Below are positions 7,201-8,623 of a stretch of 8,623 nucleotides of DNA, piece after piece. A program made the translations under genes and the position numbers. Below the pieces are notes generated by a model, which made no database searches, was not told the origin of the DNA, and saw only the letters and a list, made by a program, of their open reading frames with translations. The stretch spans positions 1 to 8,623 of the forward strand of contig SXIZ01000221.1 of the NCBI GenBank assembly GCA_005779525.1. The letters run 5' to 3'. Position 1 is the stretch's first letter; every line of letters begins with the position of its first letter. The DNA comes from Methylococcaceae bacterium. GTDB lineage: Bacteria > Pseudomonadota > Gammaproteobacteria > Methylococcales > Methylomonadaceae.

Positions 7201-8623
7201 CACCTTTGAAGTGGAAATGCGTATGCAGCATAAGCAAGGGCATTGGGTGGATATTTTATCGCGCGCGAAATTGGCAGTCGATGAGGCTGGCAAGCCGTTA
7301 ATACCCAAACGCTTGATTGGAACCCATGTCGATATAACTGAACGTAAACGGGTGTCGGAGGCATTGGCGGCCTCGACGGCATTATTGAATAGCATTTTAA
7401 ATAATATTCCGTTGCGGGTGTTTTGGAAAGACAAACAATCTCGATATTTGGGTTCTAATGAGGCTTTTGCTCGGGATGCAGGCATGAGAGTAGACGAGTT
7501 AATCGGGAAAGATGATACGCAACTAGTCTGGCAAGCTCAAGCGGCTATCTATAAAGCGGATGATCTGCAAGTGCTGCAATCCGAAACGCCGAAACTATCC
7601 TACGATGAACCACAAACCAATGCGAATGGTACCCAATCCTGGTTGCGCACGTCTAAAGTGCCATTACGTAACAATGCGGGTGAAGTGATTGGTGTCTTGG
7701 GTATCTACGAAGATATTACCCGCTATAAACAAGCTGAGCAGGATTTATTAGAAAGTGAAACCCGCTTTAGAAAATTGTTTGAAGATACTGCCGAGGCAAC
7801 CTTATTACTCGAAGGCGGATCTATCGTTGATGCAAACGCATCAGCACTGAGATTGTTGGGAATGCAAGATGTGCAGCAAATCATGAATCGCAAGTTGACT
7901 GATTTTTCGCCGCAATTTCAAATCGATGGACAGTTATCCTCAGTCGTGTTCGAGCAGCTGTCAGAATTGCTGGCAGAACATTCCGTGCAGCAATTGGAAT
8001 GGGAATTAATTCAACAACATGGTGAGCATATTGTTGCTGAATTATTGATTACCCCTATTTTGTACCAAAAACGGCAAATGCTGCATATTGTCTTGCGGGA
8101 TATTACGGTGCGTAAACAAATGGAAGTGGCCTTGCGCCGCAGTGAGGAAAGCTTAAATCGTGCGCAATCGATAGGGCATGTGGGGAGTTGGTTGATTCGT
8201 TTTGATACCGATGAGTTCGAGTGTTCTGTTGAAACCCATCGTATTTTTGGCATTGCGCCACACCAAAAAATTAATTTCGATATATTTGTTGAAAATATCT
8301 ATCCTGTCGACCGGGAACGCTTTCTGTTGGCGTGGCGGAGCGCATTAAACGGCGAAAAAATCTTAAATGTTGAACATCGGCTGTTGGTCGAAGGGGTCAT
8401 TCGCTGGGTACGTGAACGCGCTGAAATTGAATTTGGCGACAAGAATCAAGCAGTACTTGCTATCGGCACCGTACAAGAGATTACCCAGCAAAAGCTAATA
8501 GAAACTGAATTAGAACAACATCGTTTTCATTTAGAAAATCTAGTTAACTTGCGCACCAGTGAGTTAGAAGAAGCAATGCAGGCCGCAGAAACGGCAAATC
8601 GGGCTAAAAGTACATTTTTAGCC
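4202..8623 (+). CDS. membrane PAS-repeat sensor histidine kinase with CHASE-like domain, 3' end outside window
   Basis: A single open frame of 1474 codons runs from ATG 4202 to the window edge with no stop; I read every codon. Residues about 11-31 form a TM helix and 257-279 a second. Between them, about 38-250 resembles a CHASE ligand-sensing domain (SRLEVFKDDL, LAPDGIIRY, LGLLPIFLPN, ANTVWTLSAAPAAGW). After TM2 comes a coiled linker, then nine PAS modules. Their closing signatures (D/N/E-I-T/S) begin at 411, 537, 662, 786, 912, 1044, 1171, 1300 and 1426, a spacing of 124-132 residues. The first PAS is degenerate; the sixth and ninth look like PAS_3-type folds. Residues 1430-1474 are coiled coil ending ANRAKSTFLA, the usual lead-in to the NMSHE His box of HisKA domains. 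The kinase core, and any receiver or Hpt domain, are therefore beyond the edge. Expected role: an inner-membrane sensor that autophosphorylates and signals to a response regulator, plausibly the REC/HD-GYP protein upstream. AAGGA at 4185-4189 is 12 bases from the ATG, slightly far; Met10 is a less likely start. Confidence 0.9.
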   Translation, partial: MLLIIWLQPMRAALMAFVIALGLISSLIAYTEYEHVEHDRAEVLEILDSRLEVFKDDLTQSLSTANTLASLVQVTQANAQTLAAVTQFMASMSPASVPLALAPDGIIRYQTAALAQNLHGINLLQHPDFAPTAQASKRSAQMLLSPPVASAENSWQILGLLPIFLPNPAGSSDFWGFANVVLHFPQDFGIQHLPLFAGSELIFELLVEDTHQYVAQHLQGSVLTSGLQPVQTQITVANTVWTLSAAPAAGWQDPKRLWLKLAAGALVSLLLAVMLQWILQRKQQQLALEAEVRRMSLEILPLKNNLEAILHVSPDLLCEMDIDGHCYHCYCPDESLLPQHIQHLRQLFLQKNLAPDIAAVILPALQEAYTSGFTNGKQLSFELNALAYYFELAVAYRADAFKPRFILLARDITRTVNDAKSLAASELKLRAIIDNQPECVKLIDQDGVLLEMNASGLAMIEADNLEQVLGKNILGLVNSEYLQAFKKFNHKIFQGEPGCFEFEITSLKGNQLWLRSQSVPFRDTQGRIVAALSVTSNITQQKQLEFERQYTNTLLNVTLDATDEGLLVVSTTGKILLVNRRFYQLWHIPDALENSQDDEALLGSVLEQLVDPEQFLSEVRRLYNSDLEAHDILHFKDGRVIARFSRRVLINEIHGRIWCFKDISEQHQAQVALSAREEIYRSIVTQAADGIVLVDVKTKKFAEFNEAACAQLGYSRAEFEQMTLHDIQGEFDFAGVETKVHEIIVNGHGDFNTLHRHKDGTLRNVRVSNRVIYLHEKMFFAAILSDITELMRIQQALRQKDRYQRALLDNFPFMIWLKDTESRYLAVNKVFLDAAGVSSFNAIIGKTDFDVWPATLAKSYREDDAEVLLTRSKKNLEEKIAVQGEVKWFETYKAPVLDADSQLLGTVGFARDISDRKYIEEELRSNRERLDFALKGSNDGFWDWNLETDSVYYSPIWKSMLGYEEHELENNLTTWLQLTDPEQNEIVLLQALDYVNGKNNTFEVEMRMQHKQGHWVDILSRAKLAVDEAGKPLIPKRLIGTHVDITERKRVSEALAASTALLNSILNNIPLRVFWKDKQSRYLGSNEAFARDAGMRVDELIGKDDTQLVWQAQAAIYKADDLQVLQSETPKLSYDEPQTNANGTQSWLRTSKVPLRNNAGEVIGVLGIYEDITRYKQAEQDLLESETRFRKLFEDTAEATLLLEGGSIVDANASALRLLGMQDVQQIMNRKLTDFSPQFQIDGQLSSVVFEQLSELLAEHSVQQLEWELIQQHGEHIVAELLITPILYQKRQMLHIVLRDITVRKQMEVALRRSEESLNRAQSIGHVGSWLIRFDTDEFECSVETHRIFGIAPHQKINFDIFVENIYPVDRERFLLAWRSALNGEKILNVEHRLLVEGVIRWVRERAEIEFGDKNQAVLAIGTVQEITQQKLIETELEQHRFHLENLVNLRTSELEEAMQAAETANRAKSTFLA

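Noticed and set aside
7011..7485. Opposite-strand frames of 101-123 codons inside the kinase gene
   Set aside because: They are antisense to strongly PAS-like coding sequence, have no recognisable motif, and are expected by chance.

Overview
The window reads as chromosomal DNA of a gammaproteobacterium with moderate to low GC. The evidence is a RapA-type RNA polymerase recycling ATPase, an RhlE-type DEAD-box helicase, and a c-di-GMP/PAS signalling pair in a typical gammaproteobacterial style. The genus cannot be fixed from what is here. Every gene I can support lies on the + strand, and no mobile element, CRISPR array, tRNA or rRNA was recognised.

Layout. Bases 1-888 are the 3' end of rapA; its reading frame is open to base 1, so the gene starts upstream of the window. 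A 241-base gap follows, ending in a strong intrinsic terminator (1035-1075) and a U-rich leader. Next is rhlE (1130-2419), complete with all helicase motifs. The 352-base gap 2420-2771 contains a hairpin after rhlE and then a compact set of nested inverted repeats (2494-2642). These fold on paper into a closed multi-branch RNA, and a 20-codon ORF with a good Shine-Dalgarno sequence lies inside. Bases 2772-3899 encode a REC + HD-GYP response regulator with intact phosphorylation and metal/catalytic residues, predicted to be a c-di-GMP phosphodiesterase. A probable terminator (3962-3992) and another hairpin-rich stretch fill 3900-4201.

From 4202 to the last base, one uninterrupted reading frame of 1474 codons encodes the sensor part of a very large membrane histidine kinase. 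Its order is TM helix, CHASE-like extracytoplasmic domain, TM helix, then nine consecutive PAS modules and a coiled coil. The window stops at the residues that normally come just before the phospho-accepting His box (…ANRAKSTFLA), so the kinase core is not visible.

How they fit together. rapA and rhlE are housekeeping RNA-metabolism genes (polymerase recycling and RNA remodelling), each apparently its own transcription unit. The response regulator and the PAS kinase are adjacent and co-oriented and look like a two-component pair in which many sensory inputs control c-di-GMP breakdown; the pairing is inferred from adjacency. The least explained part is the structured intergenic element between rhlE and the HD-GYP gene.
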